A stretch of DNA of 25,269 bases, taken from assembly GCA_002364735.1 (NCBI GenBank), contig DEZB01000061.1, positions 1 to 25,269 on the forward strand, read 5' to 3'. Below, piece by piece: positions 1 through 7,844 of the stretch. Under the pieces are notes generated by a model. That model was not told the DNA's origin, ran no database searches, and saw only the letters and a list, made by a program, of their open reading frames with translations. Within the stretch, counting starts at the first letter, position 1. Each line of letters opens with the position of its first letter. The position numbers were made by a program, and so were the translations under genes. Origin of the DNA: Bacteroidales bacterium UBA3143 (GTDB lineage Bacteria > Bacteroidota > Bacteroidia > Bacteroidales > Dysgonomonadaceae).

Positions 1-1507
1 ACGGCTTGTTTGGGATGCTTACAGTTTAAGCAACCCTTCTTCTATTGTGTATTTTTCATCTAACATAAGCTCGGGATGAACAAAAGTGAAATCGCGTCGT
101 ATTTCATTGGTGAGCCATCCACTTATGGTTTGATAATCAGTTTCGGATGAGACATAATAACCTTGACGAACATTCTCCGGATTATCAAAACGAAACCATC
201 CTGCTAAACTTTCAAAAGGATATATCACACCTATTTCGCTAACGCGTCTGCCTCCTCTTAGCAACATACTCGAACGTCCAACAAATTCAGAGTAAGCTGG
301 TAAAGCAGAAGCTATTTCTTTATTATAGGGAGAAACTAAGGGTGGAATATAAACCTTTTCAGAATTGTACCACATTCCGTGAGGTATAACCAAATTAACG
401 CCTCTTGCAAAAAGATCCATCACAGATCGATATAACATCAACGAGTCGAAAGAAGTACGATCGTAAGCACCATATACTTCTGTTGCTACCAATGGACGAT
501 CGTAGAAGTCTGCAGCAGAACTTATTAATTTATGTCCATTTTGACCATATTGATAACCAATAATAGCATCGGTTAAGGGAATGGCAGTGTGTCTGTAGAA
601 CTTAAATATATCACCATTCATATCAATTGGTGAAACATTGTAATTGCCCGGTGGATGCCCCGTATCTTTTACGCCATGTTTTTTTGCCCATTCTCCTACA
701 AGTTTCGGAAATCCTTCAGCGAGCAACTCCGCACGTGTAAGAAAAAATGCATATCTTACGGCTTCTGTTTCTGGACCTATATTATACCAAAGTGCAGGAT
801 AAAAAGGTGTAGGATCAAAACCATTGAGTTCGACAAATTTTTCATTGAAAAGATTAGTCCATGTGCGAGGATGCCTCCAAAACCCTATATCATCAAAAAA
901 GTCATTTTAATTGTACTTCCAAAGTGATCAGAAAAACGTTCGTAATATTTATCATAAGTATGGTTTATCATGTGGCGTACCGCTGTTGTATCTAAATAAT
1001 CGACAACCAAATATTTTTTATGAAAAGAATCTTTCATTAAAGGAAACAGCATCACTTTCCATTTGCCTTTGGGCACGCTCCATTTAATTATTCCATCTTT
1101 AACAAACTTGCTTATTTCTATACGTTCTAAAGTTTCTAAATTCATTGCAACTGCAGCCATGAGTTGTACTCCTGGTATGCTATCAGTGAAAATGTAGGGT
1201 CCATTTATGTCTTTTTCAATAATATCCAGACGCTTCATGGTGTGATTAGGAAATAACTCTTCTATTTTACCACCTGCCATCCCACTTGGAAAATCATTGT
1301 CATCATACAATATTACCTGCATGTCCAACTCCTGAGAAACAGTAAGAAAATCTTGAAAACGTTGAAAATAAAATTAATATGCCAAAAAGGCATAGGTTTA
1401 TACTGATCAGGTGGATTCCTGAACTGTTGATCCATTTTATTAATGTTGCAACTCATGATAACAAGCAATAAAAAAAGAATCTGAGCTTTAAAAATCAAAT
1501 GTCTCAT
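1..1507 (-). pseudogene. Decayed GH106-like glycosidase (alpha-L-rhamnosidase family), N-terminal and central part
   Basis: Three minus-strand reading-frame pieces belong to one former gene. The first (ATG at 1507) has a lipoprotein signal (LLLVIMSCN) and the family-typical N-terminal motif PMPFWHIN. The second carries LYDDNDFPSGMAGG. The third carries FFDDIGFWRHPRTWT, FYPALWYNIGPETEA, EWAKKHG and TGHPPGNYN, all in the order expected for GH106-type catalytic domains. Two lesions are visible. At about 1360-1376 the frame changes and roughly 45 residues normally found between the WHIN motif and the next block are missing. At 895-900 a run of six Ts (coding strand) is one short of keeping the frame. 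The third piece stops at 19-21, long before the usual family length of about 900-1100 residues; a shifted frame looks open beyond it, so a further lesion near the window edge is possible. It lies 65 bp downstream of the xylE-type gene. GH106 assignment is by remembered motif pattern; loss of function is directly visible unless the lesions are assembly errors. Confidence 0.72.
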
Positions 1508-1525
1508 AATAGTTGATATTAAAAT

Positions 1526-1574
1526 AAATCCTCAGGCTTATATATCTATGGGCAATCAAACAATCTGAGGGTTT
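1526..1574 (-). terminator. Weak long-loop hairpin at the end of the sugar symporter gene
   Basis: The 10-base arms 1526-1535 and 1565-1574 (AAATCCTCAG and CTGAGGGTTT) pair with one wobble position around a 29-nt loop. The inner arm overlaps the symporter stop codon. There is no clear T tract, so this may be a weak terminator or chance pairing. Confidence 0.25.
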
Positions 1575-2955
1575 ACTTCTTCCACAATTTCTCCAGTTCT
1601 TCCAAAGTCTTACCTTTAGTTTCAGGTACCATTCTCCACACAAATATGGCAGAAAGAATGCTCATTAAGCCGTAAAATCCGTAAGTCATTGCACCACTAA
1701 ATTCCATCATGGCAGGATAGGTAGAAGATATGAAATAGTTGGCCGCCCACTGAAAGGCAACTGCAATGGCTACAGCACGCCCACGTATTTTGTTTGGGAA
1801 TATCTCAGAGATTAACACCCATGTGATTGGTCCCCACGACATCATAAAAGATGCTGTGTAGATAATGATAAAGATGAGCGTTCCCATTCCAATAATATTG
1901 AAATAGGAGAGTGTTGAAATGGCAAACATACCGATAGCCATACCTATTGAACCAATGATGAGTAGAGGTTTGCGTCCCAGCTTATCTACTGTCGTAATGG
2001 CTATAACTGTAAATATAACGTTCACCAGACCCATCACCACTGTTTGCATCATGGAAGCATCTTTCGCAGCACCCATACTTTCGAAAATACGCGGAGCGTA
2101 ATAAAGGGCTACATTGATACCCACAAACTGTTGGAAAATTGATAGTAGTACACCAATGACAATAACCAACTTACCGTAAGCAAATATTTTGCCTGAATGG
2201 TGACTCAGTGTGCTTTTGATATCTACAATGATTTCTTTTGCTCGTTCCGCACCATTGATACGGGTTAAAACACGCAATGCTTCGTTGTTTCTGTTGGTAA
2301 GGGCCAAATAGCGAGGTGTTTCGGGCACAAAGAATAACAAAATTCCAAATAAAGCAGCTGGAACGGCTTCTGAAAGGAACATATAGCGCCAACCAAATGA
2401 ATTAATCCACTCAATGGTTTGACCGTTGGCAATGCCCCAATTAACGAAATAGACAACCAGCATACCGAAGATGATGGCAAACTGATTGAGCGAAACCAAC
2501 CTGCCACGTATATCGGCAGGGGCAATTTCACCTATATATACAGGACTGATGGCTGATGCAAGACCAACACCAATACCTCCAACAACACGGTAGAGGTTGA
2601 ACATCATAAGAAGACCTATGCTTGGTGCACCTTTTTCGAAGAAAAGGAATTCAGGAAAGCTCGACCCCAATGCAGATAAAAAGAAAAGCAGAGCGGCAAG
2701 CATCAATGAGCGCTTACGTCCAAATCGTGACGATAGGATACCAGAAATTGCCCCACCTATGATGCAGCCAATCAAGGCACTTGAGGTGGTAGCTCCGTGA
2801 ATAAAAGAACTTAGCCCTTGGCTATCGATGAGGTAGGCTTGAATAGATTTTTCAGCTCCCGAAATAACGGCAGTGTCATAACCAAATAGTAACCCACCAA
2901 GCGTGGCCACCAATGTTAATCCGACTACATATAGCTTATTTTGATCATTTTTCAT
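1573..2955 (-). CDS. xylE: MFS sugar-proton symporter, D-xylose (XylE) type
   Basis: 460-residue inner-membrane carrier of the sugar porter family, predicted to bring D-xylose into the cytoplasm with a proton. Family signatures are in the usual order: GYDTAVISG in helix 1, the loop motif RFGRKRS near residues 76-82, a GEIAPADIRGRLVSLNQ block after helix 4, PETPRYL before the central loop, QQFVGINVALYYAP in helix 7, DKLGRKPLL between helices 8 and 9, WGPITWVLISEIFP in helix 10 and VPETKGKTLEELE at the C terminus. The QQ-GIN-YYAP segment is the sugar-binding region of XylE/GLUT proteins. The length matches the family. The substrate is inferred from family resemblance and from xylA and xylB upstream; related porters can take arabinose, galactose or glucose. 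A 310-bp gap with a hairpin separates it from xylA, so it may have its own promoter; I found no convincing -7 box. Confidence 0.88.
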   Translation of the reverse strand: MKNDQNKLYVVGLTLVATLGGLLFGYDTAVISGAEKSIQAYLIDSQGLSSFIHGATTSSALIGCIIGGAISGILSSRFGRKRSLMLAALLFFLSALGSSFPEFLFFEKGAPSIGLLMMFNLYRVVGGIGVGLASAISPVYIGEIAPADIRGRLVSLNQFAIIFGMLVVYFVNWGIANGQTIEWINSFGWRYMFLSEAVPAALFGILLFFVPETPRYLALTNRNNEALRVLTRINGAERAKEIIVDIKSTLSHHSGKIFAYGKLVIVIGVLLSIFQQFVGINVALYYAPRIFESMGAAKDASMMQTVVMGLVNVIFTVIAITTVDKLGRKPLLIIGSIGMAIGMFAISTLSYFNIIGMGTLIFIIIYTASFMMSWGPITWVLISEIFPNKIRGRAVAIAVAFQWAANYFISSTYPAMMEFSGAMTYGFYGLMSILSAIFVWRMVPETKGKTLEELEKLWKK

Positions 2956-3027
2956 TGTTCAGTTTCTTTGTAAATTATGTATTTAAGATAACGTGTTTGA
3001 TATTGTGAATTGAGTTATGGAAGTACT

Positions 3028-3071
3028 AAAACAGGATCATGAAGTTAGTTTTTAATTCATGACCCTGTTTT
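3028..3071 (-). terminator. Strong hairpin between xylA and xylE
   Basis: Arms 3028-3043 (AAAACAGGATCATGAA) and 3056-3071 pair over 16 bp with a single G-T wobble around a 12-nt loop. A/T-rich flanks on both sides could make it work in either direction. It lies about 200 bp downstream of xylA and 70 bp upstream of the symporter start, so it could end or attenuate the xylBA transcript before xylE. Confidence 0.5.
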
Positions 3072-3094
3072 ATATTTTATGTATAGTATGTTTA

Positions 3095-3244
3095 AGTCCA
3101 TTCCGATTATACTACAATATTAATTATTATACTTTTCTGACCTTTATTCTTTAAAGAAAAGATTTGTAATAATGACTCTGCCTAAGTCCCCTCGTAGGGG
3201 ATTTAGGGGCGGTAATAATTGAATTTGACTATTCGGAGTGGACT
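3095..3244. repeat. Possible MITE-like element with imperfect terminal inverted repeats
   Basis: The 14-mers at 3095-3108 (AGTCCATTCCGATT) and 3231-3244 (ATTCGGAGTGGACT) are inverted copies with 12 of 14 matches. They bound a 150-bp non-coding segment that contains the GC-rich palindrome at 3181-3207. No target-site duplication is obvious. Small size, inverted ends and lack of coding potential fit a miniature mobile or repeat element, but the same pairing could be part of an RNA structure upstream of the symporter gene. Confidence 0.3.
3181..3207. repeat. GC-rich palindromic element
   Basis: CCTAAGTCCCCT and AGGGGATTTAGG form a 12-bp stem (one wobble pair) with a 3-nt loop CGT, followed by GGGCGG. 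It stands out sharply from the AT-rich surroundings. Similar CCCCTAAATCCCC-type palindromes recur in intergenic regions of many Bacteroidota genomes as I remember them, so a dispersed REP-like repeat is the likeliest reading. Confidence 0.5.
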
Positions 3245-3267
3245 CATTGTTGATATTCTAAATCAGA

Positions 3268-4596
3268 TTAGATGTACAAGTTGATTAACTGCTCATACAA
3301 CTCTTGCTTACCACTAATTTGTTTAGGTTCGCCATTTTCAAGTGCAAATTTACGCAAGTCTTCCAGTGATAGTTTGTTTTGTTCAAACTCGGCACCTTTT
3401 CCACTATCAAATGATGCATAACGCTGGCTACGCATTTTTTTGTAGTCTGACTCATTCAATATTTTGTCAGCTATAATTAACGAACGAGCAAAAACATCCA
3501 TACCTGCAATGTGTGCAATAAATAAATCTTCTCTGTCTGTAGAACTGCGTCTTAGTTTTGCATCAAAATTCACTCCACCTGTTTTGAAACCTCCTGCTTC
3601 TTGAATAACAAGCATGGCTTCAACGGTTTCGTATATATTGATAGGAAATTGGTCAGTATCCCATCCATTTTGATAATCTCCACGATTGGCATCTATAGAA
3701 CCTAACATATCGTTATCGGCTGCAATTTGCAGTTCGTGTTGGAAAGTATGGTTAGCCAATGTAGCGTGGTTTACTTCCACGTTTAGTTTGAAATCTTTGT
3801 CTAAACCATGTTGGCGTAGAAATCCAACTACTGTGGCAGCATCAAAATCGTATTGATGTTTGGTTGGTTCCATGGGTTTTGGCTCAATGTAGAAAGAACC
3901 TTTGAAACCTTGTGCACGAGCATAGTCGCGTGCCATGGTAAGGAAGCGTGCCATGTGTTCAAGTTCGCGTTTCATATTTGTGTTTAGTAGACTCATATAT
4001 CCTTCGCGTCCACCCCAAAACACGTATCCTTCCCCACCTAATGCAATGGTAGCATCAATGGCATTTTTAACTTGTGTGCCAGCATGAGCCAATGCTACAA
4101 AATCAGGGTTGGTAGAAGCCCCGTTCATATAGCGAGGATTGCTAAATACATTGGCTGTTCCCCAGAGTAGTTTAATACCCGATTCTTGTTGTTTGGCTTT
4201 TGCGTAGTCAACAATGGTTTGTAAGTTTTTTTCGTACTCAGCTATTGATTTACCTTCGCTTACCAAATCCACATCGTGAAAACAATAGTAAGGAGTGCCC
4301 AGTTTTGTGAAAAACTCGAACGCTGCATCCATTTTGTTTTTACCAGCTTCAATGGCATCTTTTGCACCATCCCAAGGGAAAACATGTGTGCCTGGACCAA
4401 AAGGATCGCCACCATCTCCACAGAAACTGTGCCAATAGGCAGTCGCAAATCTTAAATGATCTTTCATTGACTTTCCATTGATAATTTGATCGGCGTTATA
4501 CCATTTAAAAGCCAATGGGTTTTTCGATTCGCGGCCTTCGTACGCTACTTTTCCAATACCAGGAAAATACTCTTTGTTACCTAATGTAATACTCAT
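3268..4596 (-). CDS. xylA: Xylose isomerase
   Basis: Cytoplasmic metal-dependent enzyme converting D-xylose to D-xylulose. 442 residues from the chosen start, matching the roughly 440 of E. coli XylA. Visible signatures are FCGDGGDPFGPGTHVFPW, the catalytic region CFHDVD (His about residue 107, Asp 110), LLWGTANVFSNPRYMNGA, VFWGGREGYMSLLNTN, the metal-binding region IEPKPMEPTKHQYD, EVNHATLANHTFQHEL and GSIDANRGDYQNGWDTDQFP. The frame is open to an ATG at 4641, but that start would overlap xylB by 25 bases and add 15 residues unlike the family. The ATG at 4596 (MSITLGNKEYFPGIGKV) gives the usual N terminus and lies 20 bp after the xylB stop. It is co-directional with xylB and the regulator, which fits one operon. 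Confidence 0.96.
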   Translation of the reverse strand: MSITLGNKEYFPGIGKVAYEGRESKNPLAFKWYNADQIINGKSMKDHLRFATAYWHSFCGDGGDPFGPGTHVFPWDGAKDAIEAGKNKMDAAFEFFTKLGTPYYCFHDVDLVSEGKSIAEYEKNLQTIVDYAKAKQQESGIKLLWGTANVFSNPRYMNGASTNPDFVALAHAGTQVKNAIDATIALGGEGYVFWGGREGYMSLLNTNMKRELEHMARFLTMARDYARAQGFKGSFYIEPKPMEPTKHQYDFDAATVVGFLRQHGLDKDFKLNVEVNHATLANHTFQHELQIAADNDMLGSIDANRGDYQNGWDTDQFPINIYETVEAMLVIQEAGGFKTGGVNFDAKLRRSSTDREDLFIAHIAGMDVFARSLIIADKILNESDYKKMRSQRYASFDSGKGAEFEQNKLSLEDLRKFALENGEPKQISGKQELYEQLINLYI

Positions 4597-4616
4597 AATA
4601 AATATAGTTTTTTTTG

Positions 4617-6092
4617 TTAGAATTTTAGTTTGTTTTTCCACGCTTCATATACATTCAAGACGGTGGACTGATCTTTATCAGGAGTTATTGTATCTAAACA
4701 CTTTAATTGTGTGAATGCTTCTGATGGCGATGCGTATAAACCTGCACCAATGGCAGCACCACGAGCAGCACCCAAAGCGCCGTCTGTGTCATACAGTTCG
4801 ATTGTTGCATCAATCACGTTTGCCATGGTTTGTCTAAACAATGGGCTGAGAAACATATTTGTTTTACCAGCACGCACTACTTTTGCTTTAATACCCATGT
4901 CGCGCATAACGTCTACTCCATACCGGAAGCTATAGGCAATTCCTTCTTGCGCAGCACGTAAAAGGTGAGATTGATTGTGGATATTGAAGTTTAAACCTTT
5001 AATCTCAGCACCTGGATCGGAATTTCCTAAAACTCTTTCAGCTCCATTTCCAAAAGGATAGATTAATAAACCATCTGTTCCCACTGGAGCTTTCATAGCT
5101 GCATCATTCATTTCGGGGTATGTCATGCCAGTTGCTACATTGCGGCGCAACCATGAGTTAAGAATGCCAGTGCCGTTAATGCATAATAACACGCCCAAAC
5201 GCTTGTTAGTGGCTGTATGGTTGACATGAGCAAAGCTATTTACGCGCGATTGTTTGTCGGGTTGTGGATTATCTCCGATGCCATATACTACGCCTGAAGT
5301 TCCTCCATTGGCTGCAACCTCTCCAGGCTCTAATACATTGAGAGAAAAAGCATTGTTTGGTTGGTCGCCTGCTCGGTAACTAACCGGTGTGTTAGTAGCA
5401 AGACCCAACTCTTTTGCTACTTGTGCAGAAACGCCTGCTTGTTTAGAAAAAGTGTCTACTATGGTAGGGATGATATCGGTTGAGAAACCGTAATAATCGA
5501 AAAGTTCTGTGGCTAATGCATCGCGTGTGAAGTTCCACATAATGCCTTCAGTAAGACCAGAGATGGTTGTTTGCATTTCGCCTGTCAATCTGTAGGCTAT
5601 ATAGTCACCTGGAAGCATTATTTTATGTATTTTCTCAAACTTATCAGGCTCATTGTCTTTCACCCATTTTAGTTTAGATGCAGTGAAGTTGCCAGGTGAG
5701 TTGAGACAATGATTCAAACAAAAGTCTGCACCTAAATCTTCAAACGCTTTATTGCCAATGTCAACTGCTCGACTGTCTGCCCATATAATGGAAGGTCGCA
5801 CAACGTTACCTTCCTTATCAATAGGAACCAGTCCATGCATTTGATAAGATATACCAATCCCTTTAATACTCTCTTTGCTAACTTGAGACTGCTTGAGGAC
5901 GTCAGCCAAAGCCAGCTTTGTGTTTTCCCACCAGTCTTGAGGGTCTTGTTCGGCCCAGCCACTTTTTATTGCTTTAATGGGCATTTCTTCGGTAGGGTAG
6001 TAAGCCGAAGCAGCACAACTTCCATCTTCGAGTTTAAGCAGACTTACTTTTACTGACGAGCTGCCCACGTCTATTCCTAATGTGTATGTCAT
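4617..6092 (-). CDS. xylB: Xylulokinase (FGGY family)
   Basis: Cytoplasmic kinase that phosphorylates D-xylulose with ATP to xylulose-5-phosphate, the step after XylA. 491 residues, normal for the family. The N-terminal phosphate-binding motif is GIDVGSSSVKV (Asp8). The sugar-binding region has QMHGLVPID, followed by IIWADSRA. The likely catalytic base is Asp243 in AGDQPNNAFS, and the second-domain ATP-binding signature is ANGGTSGVVYG. The start at 6092 (MTYTLGIDVG) lies 26 bp after the regulator stop, and the stop lies 20 bp before xylA, so regulator, xylB and xylA appear co-transcribed. Other FGGY kinases (L-fuculokinase, L-ribulokinase) are less likely given the adjacent xylose isomerase. 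Confidence 0.95.
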   Translation of the reverse strand: MTYTLGIDVGSSSVKVSLLKLEDGSCAASAYYPTEEMPIKAIKSGWAEQDPQDWWENTKLALADVLKQSQVSKESIKGIGISYQMHGLVPIDKEGNVVRPSIIWADSRAVDIGNKAFEDLGADFCLNHCLNSPGNFTASKLKWVKDNEPDKFEKIHKIMLPGDYIAYRLTGEMQTTISGLTEGIMWNFTRDALATELFDYYGFSTDIIPTIVDTFSKQAGVSAQVAKELGLATNTPVSYRAGDQPNNAFSLNVLEPGEVAANGGTSGVVYGIGDNPQPDKQSRVNSFAHVNHTATNKRLGVLLCINGTGILNSWLRRNVATGMTYPEMNDAAMKAPVGTDGLLIYPFGNGAERVLGNSDPGAEIKGLNFNIHNQSHLLRAAQEGIAYSFRYGVDVMRDMGIKAKVVRAGKTNMFLSPLFRQTMANVIDATIELYDTDGALGAARGAAIGAGLYASPSEAFTQLKCLDTITPDKDQSTVLNVYEAWKNKLKF

Positions 6093-6118
6093 TGTAACTG
6101 TTTTATTGAAAGATAAAT

Positions 6119-7129
6119 TTATAAAGATTCTCGAATATGTACTTCAGTTGGAACGCAATAACGCATTTTATTATCATTAGCACAAAACTCAGCAGCTTTT
6201 TTACCCATTTCATAGAAATCAGTAGATATTACTGTAATTCCTTTATAAATAAATTTTTTCATTGGTGTTTCATTATATGATATAATGCCTGTATCTCTTC
6301 CAGGCTCTAAGTTTTTAGTTCGGCATTGCTCTAAAAATCTTCCTAACATCCTATCACTTACACTAAAGTACGCAGTATCTGCTTCAACATTGAAATTTGA
6401 AGAATCTTTTAAGATAGAATATCCTATATTGTGATCACTGCAGAACTTTTCAAAATACAAAACTGACTCGTAAGGATGATCAGTGTATTCAGGATATAAA
6501 AATTGAAAGTGCTTGTATTTTTTAATTAAAGGTAGAAGAGTAACTAATTTTTCATATAAAGTTGATCCAAAATTTTGATACAAAATATTATTTGTATCTT
6601 TTGAATGTATTTCCCAATCAATTATTAATAATTGATCATCTGGTATCAAATCTAAAATATCTTTCATTTCTGGATGATCAAAAGGCATAATAATATATGT
6701 GGCATATTTACCTCTGCTATCTTCTATTTGACGTTTAAATACTTCAATATTGTAATGATGAAAATGAACATCTGCATAGATATCTTTTGGCAAGTTTTTT
6801 TTAAATGAATCGTACAACACTTCTTTGTAAGCTTTAAAGGTATCTAAATAAAGAAATACTTTACTGGTGGCTTTTGCTACAAAATAGCCTTTGTTAGGCA
6901 CAGATTCTACAACTCCTTGATCTTTAAGAACGGTGTATGCTTTAAATACCGTATCACGAGAAACATTATATTCTTTGCAAATTTGATTAACGGATGGAAG
7001 ATGATCTCCAACGAACAATTTGTTTTCTGCAATGGCATCATTAACGAAGTCTACTATCTGTAGATATTTTGGCAATGCAGATTCATCTGAGATGGGTATA
7101 TTTGAGATATTAAAATGTTTTTTACTCAT
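6119..7129 (-). CDS. GntR-type transcriptional regulator with LacI-like sugar-sensing domain, probable xylose/xylan regulator
   Basis: 336 residues from the ATG at 7129. The N-terminal 85 residues form a GntR winged helix: YLQIVDFVNDAIAENKLFVGD, then LPSVNQICKEYNVSRDTVFK as helix-turn-helix, then VVESVPNKGYFV as the wing. Residues 90-336 lack a short FadR- or HutC-like effector domain and instead alternate beta and alpha segments (VFLYLDTF, YIIMPFDHPEM, LLIIDWEIH, FQFLYPEY, GIISYNETP, ITVISTDFYEMGKKAAEF), like the periplasmic-binding-protein fold of LacI regulators. The frame opens upstream to 7174, but the ATG at 7129 follows a promoter and gives a normal wHTH start. It heads the xylBA run and faces susC; a block in its leader is repeated in front of susC, so self-regulation plus control of susCD is inferred. 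The effector is unknown; xylose or a xylo-oligosaccharide is the contextual guess. This architecture resembles the Bacteroides FucR type as I recall it. Confidence 0.85.
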   Translation of the reverse strand: MSKKHFNISNIPISDESALPKYLQIVDFVNDAIAENKLFVGDHLPSVNQICKEYNVSRDTVFKAYTVLKDQGVVESVPNKGYFVAKATSKVFLYLDTFKAYKEVLYDSFKKNLPKDIYADVHFHHYNIEVFKRQIEDSRGKYATYIIMPFDHPEMKDILDLIPDDQLLIIDWEIHSKDTNNILYQNFGSTLYEKLVTLLPLIKKYKHFQFLYPEYTDHPYESVLYFEKFCSDHNIGYSILKDSSNFNVEADTAYFSVSDRMLGRFLEQCRTKNLEPGRDTGIISYNETPMKKFIYKGITVISTDFYEMGKKAAEFCANDNKMRYCVPTEVHIRESL

Positions 7130-7164
7130 TCTGTTCTGTGTTGTTCGTATAAGATGCAAAAATA
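7127..7164 (-). promoter_or_regulatory. Promoter and putative operator of the regulator-xylBA operon (copy A)
   Basis: On the minus strand a Bacteroidota -7 box TATTTTTG (7164-7157) is followed after 9 nt by a 21-bp block at 7147-7127 whose last three bases are the regulator start codon. The block core is GAACAACACAGAACAGAA, in which GAACA recurs 10 bp apart. The same block occurs inverted at 7680-7700 behind another such box. I see no good -33 TTTG element. Operator function is inferred from the duplication. Confidence 0.6.
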
Positions 7165-7214
7165 AATAAAACATTTTGATTTAAGAAATTAAAGATAAAT
7201 AAAACTCGTATACT

Positions 7215-7230
7215 ATTATCTCGTGATAAT
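7215..7230. promoter_or_regulatory. Small inverted repeat upstream of the regulator promoter
   Basis: ATTATC-TCGT-GATAAT is a perfect 6-bp inverted repeat with a 4-nt spacer, about 50 bp upstream of the regulator -7 box. The position suits an activator or repressor site, but in such AT-rich DNA it may be chance. Confidence 0.25.
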
Positions 7231-7662
7231 TGACGAAGTTTTAGATGAGTTGATTATAATAATTTTTTTTTTGCATAATCAAAATATTCATAATGTCTCT
7301 GAGGTTAAGTCTGTTTTATATATTAAGATTGTCTGTCTTTTTTTTTTGAAGATTCTTTAATTCATATGTTGTTTTATGCACTTCAATTGATTTTTCAATG
7401 ATTTTTTTATTAAATATGTCATAGAGAGTTTACATCAGTATATGATAATATACTTGTTGTAGATAAAGTTTTTATTGATATAGACACATAAGTTCAATTT
7501 CATATACACTCCATTTTATATAATTTTTTTTCTTCATATTATTCAGATTAATATAGAGGGTCTACGAAAGATTTCATGTAGATTTTACTTTTAAGTTGAA
7601 TGATTTTTTTAATAATAATGAGAGATTATTCTTATAATATTTTTTATTTCAAATCTTTTATT

Positions 7663-7700
7663 TACTTTTGTTTTTAAAGCGAACAACACAGAACAGAATG
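7663..7700 (+). promoter_or_regulatory. Promoter and putative operator of susCD (copy B)
   Basis: The -7 box TACTTTTG (7663-7670) matches TAnnTTTG. Nine bases on, the block at 7680-7700 is identical over 21 bp to the block ahead of the regulator on the opposite strand. The 24 bases before the block are also similar (about 17 of 24), and their spacing is the same. The ATG that ends the block is followed by only three more codons (GAC AAA AAT) before TGA, so here it is not a gene start; susC begins 144 bp further on. The susC transcript is inferred to start near 7675. Confidence 0.6.
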
Positions 7701-7844
7701 GACAAAAATTGAATGATGTTCTAGAAGATATTAATGATGTAAAAGCCTATAATCTGTCTGTTTTTTGCTTGGAAGAGAAAAGAGAAATAAAATCAAAAAT
7801 AAATCCTTATATGTTTCACTTTATTAATCTAAACAAATCAGAGA

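Larger units (their letters stand above)
7130..7844. other. AT-rich divergent intergenic region between the regulator and susC
   Basis: About 700 bp with many T runs and no convincing gene. It holds the two mirrored promoter/leader modules at its ends (7127-7164 minus, 7663-7700 plus), a small palindrome at 7215-7230, and a susC leader of roughly 145-165 nt. A frame without a normal start codon is open across 7622-7840 and reads protein-like in places (LNDVLEDINDVKAYNLSV), but nothing supports its translation. Confidence 0.7.

Noticed and set aside
3028..3244. Possible CRISPR-like or riboswitch structure in the xylA-xylE gap
   Set aside because: No spaced direct repeats and no recognisable riboswitch core; a hairpin plus a repeat-like element explains what is visible.
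4597..4641. Upstream ATG for xylose isomerase at 4641
   Set aside because: It overlaps xylB and adds 15 residues not found in the family; the ATG at 4596 fits both spacing and homology.
7622..7840. Long open frame across the susC leader reading KLNDVLEDINDVKAYNLSV
   Set aside because: It has no ATG near its beginning, spans the putative promoter and operator, and matches no family I know.
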